64,000 nt of DNA from assembly GCF_000426285.1 (NCBI RefSeq), contig NZ_AUFB01000004.1, positions 248,001 to 312,000 on the forward strand. The letters are read 5' to 3'. This stretch comes from Rhizobium leucaenae USDA 9039 (lineage in GTDB: Bacteria; Pseudomonadota; Alphaproteobacteria; Rhizobiales; Rhizobiaceae). The translations under genes were made by a program, and so were the position numbers. Each line of letters begins with the position of its first letter. The first letter of the stretch is position 1. Of this stretch, positions 17,085-28,486 are shown piece after piece. The notes beneath the pieces are model-generated. The model did no database searches, was not told where the DNA came from, and saw nothing but the letters and a program-made list of their open reading frames with translations.

Positions 17085-18155
17085 ATGGCACGCATCGACC
17101 TTGACCATATAAGACACGCCTATAACGACCATCCCAAATCCGATGCGGATTATGCGCTGAAGGAAGTTCATCATAGCTGGGAGGACGGCAGCGCCTATGC
17201 GCTGCTCGGGCCGTCCGGCTGCGGCAAGACCACCCTGCTCAATATCGTTTCCGGCCTCGTGCGCGCCTCGGAAGGCCGCATCCTCTTCGACGGCAAGGAC
17301 GTGACCAGGCTGTCGACGCAGGAGCGCAACATTGCGCAGGTCTTCCAGTTTCCGGTCGTCTACGACACGATGACGGTCTATGAAAACCTCGCTTTTCCCT
17401 TGCGCAACCGGCACGTTCCCGAAGCCGAGGTGAAGCGCAAGGTCGATGAGATCATCGAGATGATCGGCCTCTCCGACAGCGCCCATCGCAAGGCGCGGGG
17501 ATTGACGGCCGATGCCAAGCAGAAAATCTCTCTCGGCCGCGGCCTGGTGCGCTCCGATGTCAGCGCCATCCTGTTCGATGAACCGCTGACGGTCATTGAT
17601 CCGCATATGAAATGGGTGCTGCGTTCGCAGTTGAAGCAGCTCCACCGCCGCTTCGGCTTCACCATGGTCTATGTCACCCATGATCAGACGGAGGCGCTGA
17701 CCTTCGCCGACAAGGTCGTGGTGATGTACAATGGCGAGGTGGTGCAGATCGGCACGCCGAATGATCTGTTCGAGCGGCCGCGCCACACCTTCGTCGGCTA
17801 TTTCATCGGTTCGCCGGGCATGAACGTCATGCCGGTAGAGATCGAGGGCCGCAACGCCCGTCTCGCCGGCAGCACCGTTGCGCTACCCGGCGCTCCCGCG
17901 AACGGACAGGCCGGCAAGACCGAACTCGGCATTCGCCCGGAATTCGTCCGCCTCGGCCGCGAGGGCATGCCGGCGACCGTGACCAAGGTCGAAGACCTAG
18001 GCCGCCGCAAGGTAGTGCGCGCCAAACTGCAAGGACAGGAGATCACGGCCATCATCGGCGAGGATCAGACCGTGCCGGCCGAACCGCACATCGCCTTCGA
18101 CCCCGCCGGCATCAATATCTACGCCAACTCCTGGCGCGTCGAGATGGGAGCCTGA
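17085..18155 (+). CDS. glpT: Glycerol-type ABC transporter ATP-binding protein GlpT
   Basis: A 356-residue second ATPase. Walker A GPSGCGKT (42-49), Q-loop VFQFPVVYDTMTV, Walker B LFDEP (DE at 165-166) and switch histidine H199 (YVTHDQTEAL) are intact. The ABC signature is not: LSGGQ is replaced by LTADA (140-144), and the D-loop is TVID. Its defects complement those of GlpS, so the heterodimer should have one consensus and one degenerate ATP site. It starts 15 bases after glpS and ends two bases before the first permease. Confidence 0.87.
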   Translation: MARIDLDHIRHAYNDHPKSDADYALKEVHHSWEDGSAYALLGPSGCGKTTLLNIVSGLVRASEGRILFDGKDVTRLSTQERNIAQVFQFPVVYDTMTVYENLAFPLRNRHVPEAEVKRKVDEIIEMIGLSDSAHRKARGLTADAKQKISLGRGLVRSDVSAILFDEPLTVIDPHMKWVLRSQLKQLHRRFGFTMVYVTHDQTEALTFADKVVVMYNGEVVQIGTPNDLFERPRHTFVGYFIGSPGMNVMPVEIEGRNARLAGSTVALPGAPANGQAGKTELGIRPEFVRLGREGMPATVTKVEDLGRRKVVRAKLQGQEITAIIGEDQTVPAEPHIAFDPAGINIYANSWRVEMGA

Positions 18156-18157
18156 TC

Positions 18158-19026
18158 ATGGACAAGACCTGGAACAACAAAGCCTGGTTCATGCTCATTC
18201 CCGTCCTGGTACTGGTCGGCTTCTCGGCCGTCATTCCGCTGATGACGGTGGTGAACTATTCGGTGCAGGACACCTTCGGCAACAACGTCTTCTTCTGGGC
18301 GGGCACGCAGTGGTTTGAAGAGATCCTTCATTCCAGCCGTTTCTGGGATTCGATGATGCGGAACCTGATCTTTTCCTTCGTCATCCTGGCGATCGAGGTG
18401 CCGCTCGGCATCTTCATCGCACTCAACATGCCGAAGAAGGGTATCGGCGTGCCGGTCTGCCTGGTGCTGATGGCACTGCCGCTGCTGATCCCGTGGAACG
18501 TCGTGGGAACAATCTGGCAGGTGTTCGGCCGCAGCGATATCGGCTTGATGGGTTATGTCCTCGTCGGCTTCGGCATCGACTACAACTATGTGTCCGATCC
18601 GGCCGATGCCTGGGCGACGATCATCATCATGGATGTCTGGCATTGGACAAGCCTCGTCGTGTTGCTCTGCTATGCCGGCCTCGCCTCCATTCCCGATGCC
18701 TTCTACCAGGCCGCCAAGATCGACGGTGCATCGCGCTGGTCCGTCTTCCGCTACATCCAGCTCCCGAAGATGAACCGCGTGCTTTTGATCGCCGTCCTCC
18801 TGCGCTTCATGGACAGTTTCATGATCTATACCGAACCTTTCGTCGTCACCGGCGGCGGCCCCGGCAATTCGACGACCTTCCTGTCGATCGATCTCGTCAA
18901 GATGGCCCTTGGCCAGTTCGATCTCGGCCCGGCAGCGGCAATGTCGCTGATCTACTTCCTGATCGTGCTTCTGCTGTCCTGGGTCTTCTACACCGTCATG
19001 ACCAATTATGATGCGGGAGCGACGCG

Positions 19027-19030
<4 letters not shown>
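18158..19030 (+). CDS. glpP: Glycerol-type ABC transporter permease GlpP
   Basis: A 290-residue inner-membrane permease of the sugar CUT1 class with six predicted membrane segments; the first spans about 8-30. The EAA loop is QAAKIDGASRWSVFRYIQLP near residue 187, followed by FMDSFMIYTEPFVVTGGGPGN. Its start is two bases after glpT and its stop overlaps the next gene by four bases (ATGA), showing translational coupling. Confidence 0.88.
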
Positions 19031-19950
<920 letters not shown>

Positions 19951-19962
19951 GAGGAAACCGCC

Positions 19963-20250
19963 ATGAACACCGATTTCTCCTGGATGGCCTGGACGCTGCC
20001 GACGGCGCTGTTCTTCGTGACCATCCTGCTGCTTCTGCTCGGCATGGCCATTTGGGAATATTTCTCGCCCGGCGGCAATCCGCGCGTCGGCATCCTGCAT
20101 TTCGAAACGACACGCGGCGACCGGCTGTTCGTCTCGCTGCTCGGCGCCGCCTTTATTCATGTCGCCTGGCTAGGCCTTGGAGGGCCTAACCTGTGGTGGG
20201 CGGTCGCCATTTCGGTGGTCTACGCCATCGGCGTTTTCCGTCTGGTCTAA
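19963..20250 (+). CDS. DUF2160 small membrane protein of the glycerol transporter operon
   Basis: A 95-residue membrane protein with about three hydrophobic segments (10-30, 52-70, 73-93) and the conserved loop EYFSPGGNPRVGILHFETTRGDRLF. The family is found almost only inside glp-type ABC operons between permease and binding protein, which suggests an accessory transporter subunit or assembly factor; no function is established. It starts 12 bases after glpQ with AAGAGGAAACC before the ATG. Confidence 0.85.
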   Translation: MNTDFSWMAWTLPTALFFVTILLLLLGMAIWEYFSPGGNPRVGILHFETTRGDRLFVSLLGAAFIHVAWLGLGGPNLWWAVAISVVYAIGVFRLV

Positions 20251-20318
20251 TGGTTCAAAGAGTTACCGCGCCCCTTTTGCCATTTCCGGACAGGTGGCGC
20301 CGTAAGAAAAGTCGATAC

Positions 20319-20346
20319 AGATGGCTGGGGGGTCTGGCCGTCTGAC
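20319..20346 (+). other. Intercistronic hairpin before glpV
   Basis: CAGATGGC and GCCGTCTG can pair around a G-rich loop in the 126-base gap between the DUF2160 gene and glpV. A hairpin here could protect the distal message, as often seen before highly expressed binding-protein genes. No T-run follows, so it is not a classic terminator. Confidence 0.4.
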
Positions 20347-20376
20347 AATGCACTCGCAACCTGTAGGGAGGAATAT

Positions 20377-22107
<1,731 letters not shown>

Positions 22108-22130
22108 GCCTAATCTCTAATGAGGTGGGG

Positions 22131-22161
22131 ATGCCGGGGCTCGAAAGGGCTCCGGCATTTT
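22131..22161 (+). terminator. Rho-independent terminator after glpV
   Basis: ATGCCGGGGCTC and the near-complementary GGGCTCCGGCAT flank a short loop and run into TTTT, 24 bases after the glpV stop. Confidence 0.75.
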
Positions 22162-22300
22162 GCTGCGAACGATCCCGGTCAAAACCGCAGAGCATAAGAG
22201 CTGAATAATTTTTTCGGAGAAAAATCGATCCAATGTCGGATTGCTGAGGTATCGTTCGTCCTAAGGTCGTCCACTCCGTCAATTCAGAAGGATCACAACC

Positions 22301-22744
22301 ATGCCGAATACCATACGCCTGCACCGCGTTCTGGCAACCAGTCCGGAGAAGGTCTATCGCGCCTTCATCGAGGCTGACGCGCTCGCCAAGTGGCTTCCGC
22401 CCAATGGCTTTGTCTGCACCGTGCATCATCTGGAAGGGACAGTCGGCGGCACGTTCAAAATGTCCTTCCGCAACTTCACGACCGGCAAAAGCCATGCCTT
22501 CGGCGGCGAATATGTCGAGCTCGTGCCCGGCGAGCTGGTGCGCTACACCGATAAGTTCGACGATCCCAACCTGCCGGGTGAAATGGCGGTAACCGTGACG
22601 TTGAAGAAGGTGCTGGTCGGAACGGAAGTGAATATTACACAGGCGGGTGTGCCCGACGTCATTCCGCCGGAAGCCTGCTATCTCGGTTGGCAGGAATCGC
22701 TGCGCAATCTTGCGAAACTCGTCGAGCCCGAGATCAACGAATAA
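22301..22744 (+). CDS. SRPBCC family protein (AHSA1/START-like)
   Basis: A 147-residue single-domain protein of the activator-of-Hsp90 homologue 1 type. It opens with TIRLHRVLATSPEKVYRAFIEADALAKWLPP, the standard start of this hydrophobic-cavity fold, and ends GWQESLRNLAKLVEPEI. Such proteins bind hydrophobic ligands; no specific role can be assigned. It stands alone between glpV and a convergent binding-protein gene. The start ATG follows TTCAGAAGGATCACAACC. Confidence 0.85.
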   Translation: MPNTIRLHRVLATSPEKVYRAFIEADALAKWLPPNGFVCTVHHLEGTVGGTFKMSFRNFTTGKSHAFGGEYVELVPGELVRYTDKFDDPNLPGEMAVTVTLKKVLVGTEVNITQAGVPDVIPPEACYLGWQESLRNLAKLVEPEINE

Positions 22745-22786
22745 AGTGTCAGGGCACCAGAACGGATTTATGGCATCTGCCGATCC

Positions 22787-22817
22787 GAACATCTCCCTCG
22801 GTGTGAGGGAGATGTTC
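22787..22817. terminator. Hairpin between convergent genes
   Basis: GAACATCTCCCTC pairs perfectly with GAGGGAGATGTTC around a 5-base loop. It lies between the SRPBCC stop (22744) and the stop of the convergent binding-protein gene (22881). A T-run is missing on both sides, so it may work as a message-end stabiliser rather than an intrinsic terminator. Confidence 0.5.
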
Positions 22818-22880
22818 TCAACGAGACGGAGCGGTCAGAGGAGCGGCAAAGCGCACGGCCTCTGAATGAGGCTCAGCCGA

Positions 22881-24176
22881 TTACCCCTTCTTCAGCTTCG
22901 TTTTCCCTTCTTCCACCAATTTTTGCGCTGCTTCCGCAACCGTGATCTTGCCGAAAGCGAGTTGATCGGCGACCGGGCGCATGACGTTCTGGTCGAATTC
23001 GTTCGAACCAAGCGGCGCCGGCACAGGATAGGTCCCAACCTGATCCTTCAACAGCTCGACATATTTCACCGTCTGCTGCTCGACCGGATTGAGCGTCGGC
23101 AGAATGGCGGCGCGGACGGTCGGTGACATCGGCACGCCGCGCTCGACGCCGAGAATCTTGCCGGCGTCGATATCGTTGACGAAGAAATTAATGAATTTCG
23201 CGGCCGCTTCGCCGTTCTTGCTGGAGGAGCCGACGCTCCAGATCAGCGCTGGGCGATAGTAATGGCCGGAGGGTCCATCCTTCTTTTCGCGCGGCAGCAT
23301 CGTCACAGCGAGCTTGCTCTTGACGACAAGCTGATAGCCGACGAGCTGGTTGGAATAAGCCATGCCAATGGCCGATTTGCCGAGCGCCAGGCAATTGCTT
23401 TCGATAGTGTTCTGGTCGAGCGTCTGGACATCGGCGGAGACGGTGCCGCCTCGTTGGCGCAGATCTTCCCAATAGGAATACCATTCCTTGGCATCATCGA
23501 CGCTGAAGCCTAGGCCGCCCTCGTCCGTATAAAGGCTTTTGCCGCGTTGGCGCAGCCAGACATCGAGGACATAATTGTAGCGCGCACCATAAGGCCCACC
23601 CCAATAGGCGCGCTTGCCGGCTGCCTTCGTCATTTCAACGGCGAGGTCGGCATATTCCGCCCAGGTCGTGGTCGGACTAGGCGGCGTCACGCCAGCCTTC
23701 TTGAAGGCGTCCTCATCATAGAACATCGCGAAAGAGTTAAGCCCGAGCCCGATACCGTAGAGCTTCTTGTCGACCGTCGTCAGCTTCAGCACGTCTTTGC
23801 CGAAACTGTCGACCTTCAACGTTGAAGGCACGAACTGATCGAGCGGCATGCAGGCGCCACGCTTCGAATAATCCGAGATCGTGCTCGGCTCGAGCTGGAA
23901 GACATCCGCGATGCTCTGGCTTGCCATTCCCGTTGCGAGCTTGGCCCAGTAGCCGTCGCCGCTGATGCTCTCGCCAACGACGGAAATATCCGGATTTTTG
24001 CTGTGGAACAGCTCGGCGACGGCGACCGTGCGCTTGCCGCGATCGGGCGAGCCCCACCACATCGCCCGCAATTGCGTCGAGTCGGCGAAAGCAGGCACCG
24101 CCCCCCCGGCCCCGAAAGCGAGACCGGCTGCGGCTCCAGCAGTTCCAATCATGAATGAACGACGATTCATACGCAT
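22881..24176 (-). CDS. Orphan ABC sugar-binding protein, probable Tat substrate
   Basis: A 431-residue family 1 solute-binding protein. ATG 24176 follows AAGGAGGAATCTC; longer readings add an implausible N-terminus. The leader has a twin arginine (NRRSFM) before a hydrophobic alanine/glycine core ending PAFADS, which suggests Tat export in the folded state. No permease or ATPase gene is adjacent. It resembles the binding protein at 34456-35739 closely in several blocks (WLRQRGKSLYTDEG, ILGVERGVPMSP), so the two are paralogues. It is divergent from a LacI gene with three palindromes between them, and presumably belongs to that regulon. Confidence 0.88.
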   Translation of the reverse strand: MRMNRRSFMIGTAGAAAGLAFGAGGAVPAFADSTQLRAMWWGSPDRGKRTVAVAELFHSKNPDISVVGESISGDGYWAKLATGMASQSIADVFQLEPSTISDYSKRGACMPLDQFVPSTLKVDSFGKDVLKLTTVDKKLYGIGLGLNSFAMFYDEDAFKKAGVTPPSPTTTWAEYADLAVEMTKAAGKRAYWGGPYGARYNYVLDVWLRQRGKSLYTDEGGLGFSVDDAKEWYSYWEDLRQRGGTVSADVQTLDQNTIESNCLALGKSAIGMAYSNQLVGYQLVVKSKLAVTMLPREKKDGPSGHYYRPALIWSVGSSSKNGEAAAKFINFFVNDIDAGKILGVERGVPMSPTVRAAILPTLNPVEQQTVKYVELLKDQVGTYPVPAPLGSNEFDQNVMRPVADQLAFGKITVAEAAQKLVEEGKTKLKKG

Positions 24177-24263
24177 GAGATTCCTCCTTCTCTTGCGATG
24201 GCTATGACGCGTTATCCGCGGCGACCTCCCGACGCCTGGTGCGGACAAATTCAACGGGAGAAT

Positions 24264-24315
24264 ATGCAATTGCATTGTGTAATGCAATAAATAATCTTTT
24301 TCTTGCAAATTTGCA
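24264..24315. promoter_or_regulatory. Cluster of LacI-type operator palindromes
   Basis: Three symmetric sites lie in the divergent region: ATGCAATTGCAT (24264-24275), ATTGCATT-GTGT-AATGCAAT (24269-24288, perfect 8-base arms) and TGCAAATTTGCA (24304-24315). All contain the TGCAA half-site. The last ends 22 bases before the LacI start, fitting autoregulation, and the first pair faces the binding-protein gene. Confidence 0.65.
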
Positions 24316-24337
24316 TAATTTGCGGAACTATTGCTCT

Positions 24338-25360
24338 ATGAGTGAGGTTCGATCCAAACGTGTCAGGCAAGCCGATATTGCCATCAGGGCCGGCGTCTCC
24401 GTTTCCACGGTGTCGCGGGTACTGACCAATGAGCCCGGAATCAGCGAAGCCATCCGCCAGCACATCTTCAAGGTGGCAAGCGACCTCGGCTACCCGCTGA
24501 AGCAGGCTGCGGAAACTGTACCGGCCGCCCTGGCGCTGATCGCCAGCGACAGCGCGACGGGCGGCCTGAGCGTCTTCTATGAGGGCATTGTCGAGGGCCT
24601 GCGCGTCGGCGCAGCCGAACGCGGCATGCCTTTCGACATTCGCCTCGTCCGCGAAGCGAGGACAGTGCCCGATCATATCAGGGAACATCTCCAGGCAGCC
24701 GGTGCTGAGGGTCTTTTCCTCGTCGGCATCGATCCCTCCGATGAGCTGCGCATCTGGCTGGAGGACAGTGGCACGCCGGTCGTGCTCGTCAATGGCACTG
24801 ATTCAAGGCTGCGCTTCGATGGCGTCTCGCCCTCGAATTTTTTTGGCGCTTATGCGGCGACGCGGCGCCTGATCGACGCCGGCCATCGCCGCATCCTGCA
24901 TCTCACCGGCTCGCATCGCCAGACGATTCTCGAGCGCATCCGCGGCTTCGAGGCGGCGATTGCTTCCGTCGAGGGCTGTGAAGGCCGCATCGTGCCGTTG
25001 ACGTTCCGGGGCAGCGCCAGTGCGGAGGCCCATGCCGCCACGATCGCCGCCCTTGCCGAGGATCGCAGCTTTACCGCCGCCTTCTGCATGAACGATTTCG
25101 TCGCGGTCGGCGTGCTGGAAGCGGTGATGGAAATGGGTCTGCGGGTGCCGGACGATTTCGCCATCGTCGGCTTCGACGACCTGCCCTGCGCATTGATGAC
25201 CAATCCGCGCCTCGCCACCATGCGCGTCGACCGCGCCGCCATTGGACGCGAAGCTATCGGTTTAATGACCGCTCGTTTTCGTGATCGCGACGCGCCCGCG
25301 CGCCAAGTCTGTCATGCCGTCGTCCCCGTTCCCGGCGGCACGCTCCCGCCCGAAACCTGA
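24338..25360 (+). CDS. LacI family transcriptional regulator
   Basis: A 340-residue repressor. The LacI helix-turn-helix is clear at residues about 9-34 (VRQADIAIRAGVSVSTVSRV) with the hinge region up to GYPLKQA, followed by a periplasmic-binding-like effector domain (GIDPSDELRIWLE, AAFCMNDFVAVGVLEAV, FAIVGFDDLPCALMTNP). ATG 24338 is chosen because it matches the family N-terminus; the frame stays open 33 codons upstream but through the operator region. The DUF2264 and hydroxyacid dehydrogenase genes follow in the same direction and probably form its regulon together with the divergent binding protein. Confidence 0.9.
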   Translation: MSEVRSKRVRQADIAIRAGVSVSTVSRVLTNEPGISEAIRQHIFKVASDLGYPLKQAAETVPAALALIASDSATGGLSVFYEGIVEGLRVGAAERGMPFDIRLVREARTVPDHIREHLQAAGAEGLFLVGIDPSDELRIWLEDSGTPVVLVNGTDSRLRFDGVSPSNFFGAYAATRRLIDAGHRRILHLTGSHRQTILERIRGFEAAIASVEGCEGRIVPLTFRGSASAEAHAATIAALAEDRSFTAAFCMNDFVAVGVLEAVMEMGLRVPDDFAIVGFDDLPCALMTNPRLATMRVDRAAIGREAIGLMTARFRDRDAPARQVCHAVVPVPGGTLPPET

Positions 25361-25402
25361 GCCCGTATCTTTAGCGGCAACGACCGAAAAAGAGCCAGAC
25401 CG

Positions 25403-27259
25403 ATGACCTACGACCCCGCCAGCAGCAACCCCCTCGCCGGCAATCCGCTGCAAAACCGCACCGATATGCGCCGAGCGCTGATCGACCTCTTCTATCCGCT
25501 GCTGCCTTACTTCTCCAAGGGCAATGCCCGCGTTCGGATCGATGCCGCCGGTGCGCATTTCGACCGTGCCGCCGCCGATCTCGAAGGTTTCGCCCGCCCG
25601 CTCTGGGGTCTTGCGCCATACGGCGCCGGCGGCGGCGATTTTGCGCATTGGGGCCGCTATGCCGAAGGGATTGCCAATGGCGTCGATCCCGGCCATCCGG
25701 AATATTGGGGCACCGTCAACGGCCGCGACCAGCGCATGGTCGAACTCGCCGCTCTTGGTTTTGCACTTGCCTTGGTGCCGGAAAAAATCTGGGAACCGCT
25801 CGATAGCAAAGCCCGCGGCAATCTCATCGCCTATCTCAAGCATGCCCGCACCTTCGACTACGCCGACAACAACTGGAAATTCTTCCGCGTCCTCGTCGAT
25901 ATCGCCCTCGACCGGCTCGGCGCCGAGTTCGATCGCAGCCTGACGGAGGATTACCTCAGGGAATTGGACGGCTTTTATATTGCCGACGGCTGGTATCGCG
26001 ACGGCAATGTCAGGCGCGTCGATCACTACATTCCCTTCGCCATGCATTTCTACGGGCTGATCTATTCCAAGCTCGTCGATGACGACCGCGCCAAGCGCTA
26101 TCGCGAGCGCGCGATGCTGTTCGCCAAGGATTTCCGCCACTGGTTTGCGCCCGATGGTGCCACAATCCCGTTCGGCCGCAGCCTGACTTACCGCTTCGCC
26201 TGCGCCGGCTTCTGGTCGGCTCTTGCCTTCGCCGATGTCGAGGCGCTGCCCTGGGGCGAGATCAAGGGGCTCTGCCTGCGGCACCTGCGCTGGTGGACCG
26301 GCAAACCGATCGCCCATCGCGACGGTACGCTGCCGATCGGCTACGGCTATCCCAACCTTCTGATGTCGGAAAACTACAATTCCGCCGGCTCCCCTTATTG
26401 GGCCTTCAAGGCCTTCCTGCCGCTGGCGCTCCCCGAGACGCATCCCTTCTGGACAGCCGAGGAAAAACCGCTGGTCACTGAACCGGCGATCGTGCCGCTC
26501 AAGCATCCCGGCATGGTGATGATGCACGGCAAAGCGGATGTCGTGGCGCTGTCTTCTGGCCAGGAAAACCTGCAGATGCGCTTCGGATCAGAAAAATACG
26601 CCAAATTTGCCTATTCCGCCCGCTACGGTTTCAGCGTCGAAAGCGACGAGCGCGCCTTTGCCGGCGGCGCCTTCGACAGCATGCTCGCCTTCAGCGACGA
26701 TGGTGTGCATTACCGGGTGCGTGAGACCAATGAAGAGGCAAAGCTCGCCGGCGATACGCTTTACGCGAAGTGGTCCCCTTGGCCCGATGTCACTGTCGAG
26801 ACCTGGCTGATCCCCGCGGCACCCTGGCATATCCGTCTGCACAAGATCATCACGCCGCGGCCGCTGCAGACTGCCGAAGGCGGTTTTGCCATTGCCCGGC
26901 GGGATTTCGAGGCCGATACGCTTTCTTCGCAGAAAAACGCTGCCTATGCCGTCGGCGAGGCGGATTTCAGCGGTATTGTCGATCTCGACTCGACGGTCCC
27001 ACGCGACGGACTGACGCAGAAAGCGCCGCCCAACACCAATCTGATCGTTGCCAAGACGCTGGTGCCGCAACTGCGCGGGACGATTCCTACAGGCGAAACC
27101 ATTCTCGTCTCCGCCGTCCTGGCGGAGCACGACCCTGCCACCGTCTCCGGCGCCTGGACGAAGCCGCCGGCAAAACCCGACCTCGATGCCTTGCGCGCGC
27201 TGATCGCCGAGAAGGGCGTCACCGTCAGCGCTATCGACGTGCCGGGACGGCCGGCATGA
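25403..27259 (+). CDS. DUF2264 domain-containing protein
   Basis: A 618-residue protein dominated by a DUF2264 domain (about 15-370), beginning NPLQNRTDMRRALIDLFYPL. GFARPLWGLAPYGAGG, DGWYRDGNVRRVDHYIPFAMHFY and YNSAGSPYWAFKAFL are typical conserved segments. Its aromatic-rich helices resemble the (alpha/alpha)6 barrel of polysaccharide-active enzymes, and the family occurs in carbohydrate loci, but no activity is known to me. No signal peptide is seen, so it is cytoplasmic. Its stop overlaps the next start (ATGA). Confidence 0.85.
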   Translation: MTYDPASSNPLAGNPLQNRTDMRRALIDLFYPLLPYFSKGNARVRIDAAGAHFDRAAADLEGFARPLWGLAPYGAGGGDFAHWGRYAEGIANGVDPGHPEYWGTVNGRDQRMVELAALGFALALVPEKIWEPLDSKARGNLIAYLKHARTFDYADNNWKFFRVLVDIALDRLGAEFDRSLTEDYLRELDGFYIADGWYRDGNVRRVDHYIPFAMHFYGLIYSKLVDDDRAKRYRERAMLFAKDFRHWFAPDGATIPFGRSLTYRFACAGFWSALAFADVEALPWGEIKGLCLRHLRWWTGKPIAHRDGTLPIGYGYPNLLMSENYNSAGSPYWAFKAFLPLALPETHPFWTAEEKPLVTEPAIVPLKHPGMVMMHGKADVVALSSGQENLQMRFGSEKYAKFAYSARYGFSVESDERAFAGGAFDSMLAFSDDGVHYRVRETNEEAKLAGDTLYAKWSPWPDVTVETWLIPAAPWHIRLHKIITPRPLQTAEGGFAIARRDFEADTLSSQKNAAYAVGEADFSGIVDLDSTVPRDGLTQKAPPNTNLIVAKTLVPQLRGTIPTGETILVSAVLAEHDPATVSGAWTKPPAKPDLDALRALIAEKGVTVSAIDVPGRPA

Positions 27260-28281
27260 CCCACTCCACCCCCGACCGCCCCGCCATTGCCTTCGCGATG
27301 CAGCCCACGCGGACGCAGCATGTCCTGACGCCGGAACTGATCCAACGGCTCGACGGAATAGGTCGCGTTTTGGACGCTGCGCCGATGGAGCGTTTTGACG
27401 ACGAAAGAGCCCGAAAGCTGCTAAGCGAAACGGAGATTCTGGTCACCTCTTGGGGCTCGCCGCATATCGATGCCGCCGTATTGGCGCAGGCGCCGCATCT
27501 GAAACTGGTGGCGCATGCGGCCGGTACTGTGAAAGGCCTGATCGAGGACAGCCTGTTCGCCCGGGGCATATCGGTGAGCCATGCGGCACAGGCCAATGCC
27601 CTGCCGGTCGCCGAATTCACCCTCGCCGTCATCATCTTCGCCGGCAAGCAGGTCTTCCGCTTCCGTGATATCTACGTCGCCGACCGTGATCGTGGCCGCA
27701 CGCAGCCGATGCAGAGCGGAGGGATCGGCAACTACGGTCGAACGGTCGGTATCGTCGGCGCGTCTCGCATCGGCCGTCGCGTGATCGAATTGCTTGCGCC
27801 GTTCGACTACAAGATCCTGCTTTACGATCCGCTGGTTGGCGAGGCGGAAGCACGGCAGCTCGGCGTCGAGAAGACCGAACTCGACGTTCTGATGGCGCGT
27901 GCCGACATCGTCTCGCTGCATGCCCCATCGCTGCCGGCGACGCGCCACATGATTGACGCCCCCCGCCTGTCGCTGATGAAGGACGGGGCGACCTTCATCA
28001 ACACGGCGCGCGGCGCACTGGTCGATGAACCCGCCCTGCTCGCAGCGCTGAAGACCGGCCGCATCGACGCGATCATCGACGTTACCGATCCGGAAATCCC
28101 GGAGGCAAGTTCCGCCTTCTACGAACTGCCAAACGTCTTCCTGACGCCGCACATTGCCGGCGCCGTCGGGCTGGAACGCACCCGCCTCGGCGAGATGGCA
28201 GTCGATGAAGTCGGCCGCTTCATCGAGGGCAAGCCGTTGCTCTACGAAATCCGCCGCGACGACCTGGCACGTATGGCGTAA
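27256..28281 (+). CDS. D-isomer-specific 2-hydroxyacid dehydrogenase
   Basis: A 341-residue NAD-dependent dehydrogenase. The nucleotide-binding motif is VGIVGASRIGRRV (about 166-178), with Arg in NTARGALVDE, Glu near DPEIPEA and the catalytic His in LTPHIAGAVG. The start overlaps the DUF2264 stop by four bases, so the two are translationally coupled. It probably reduces or oxidises an acid intermediate of the sugar or sugar-acid pathway under LacI control; the exact substrate is unknown. Confidence 0.88.
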   Translation: MTHSTPDRPAIAFAMQPTRTQHVLTPELIQRLDGIGRVLDAAPMERFDDERARKLLSETEILVTSWGSPHIDAAVLAQAPHLKLVAHAAGTVKGLIEDSLFARGISVSHAAQANALPVAEFTLAVIIFAGKQVFRFRDIYVADRDRGRTQPMQSGGIGNYGRTVGIVGASRIGRRVIELLAPFDYKILLYDPLVGEAEARQLGVEKTELDVLMARADIVSLHAPSLPATRHMIDAPRLSLMKDGATFINTARGALVDEPALLAALKTGRIDAIIDVTDPEIPEASSAFYELPNVFLTPHIAGAVGLERTRLGEMAVDEVGRFIEGKPLLYEIRRDDLARMA

Positions 28282-28364
28282 AGCCTCGGAATCATCACCA
28301 AACCGCCTCATTTCGGCACAAGCGGAAAACCCGTTTTTAATCATTCTGGGCTAGCAATCTCTTT

Positions 28365-28415
28365 GCGCATGACCCTAAAAATTCCGGTTTCGAATTTTTG
28401 GAAAGGATCATGCGC
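28365..28415. repeat. Interspersed palindromic repeat, family D (copy 1)
   Basis: GCGCATGA at the left and TCATGCGC at the right end are perfect inverses, and the inner TAAAAATTC and GAATTTTTG can also pair. A second member lies at 43454-43499. Both carry the CATGATC/GATCATG ends of a dispersed rhizobial repeat. Confidence 0.7.
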
Positions 28416-28486
28416 CATCAAGGTTGTTGCGGCGTCCTTTGCGCGTCCACAAGACGCGCGGCGCGGCAATGAAGAGGTTGTCAGTT

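Noticed and set aside
15969..17786. 605-codon minus-strand open frame
   Set aside because: Shadow of the two Glp ATPase genes on the plus strand.
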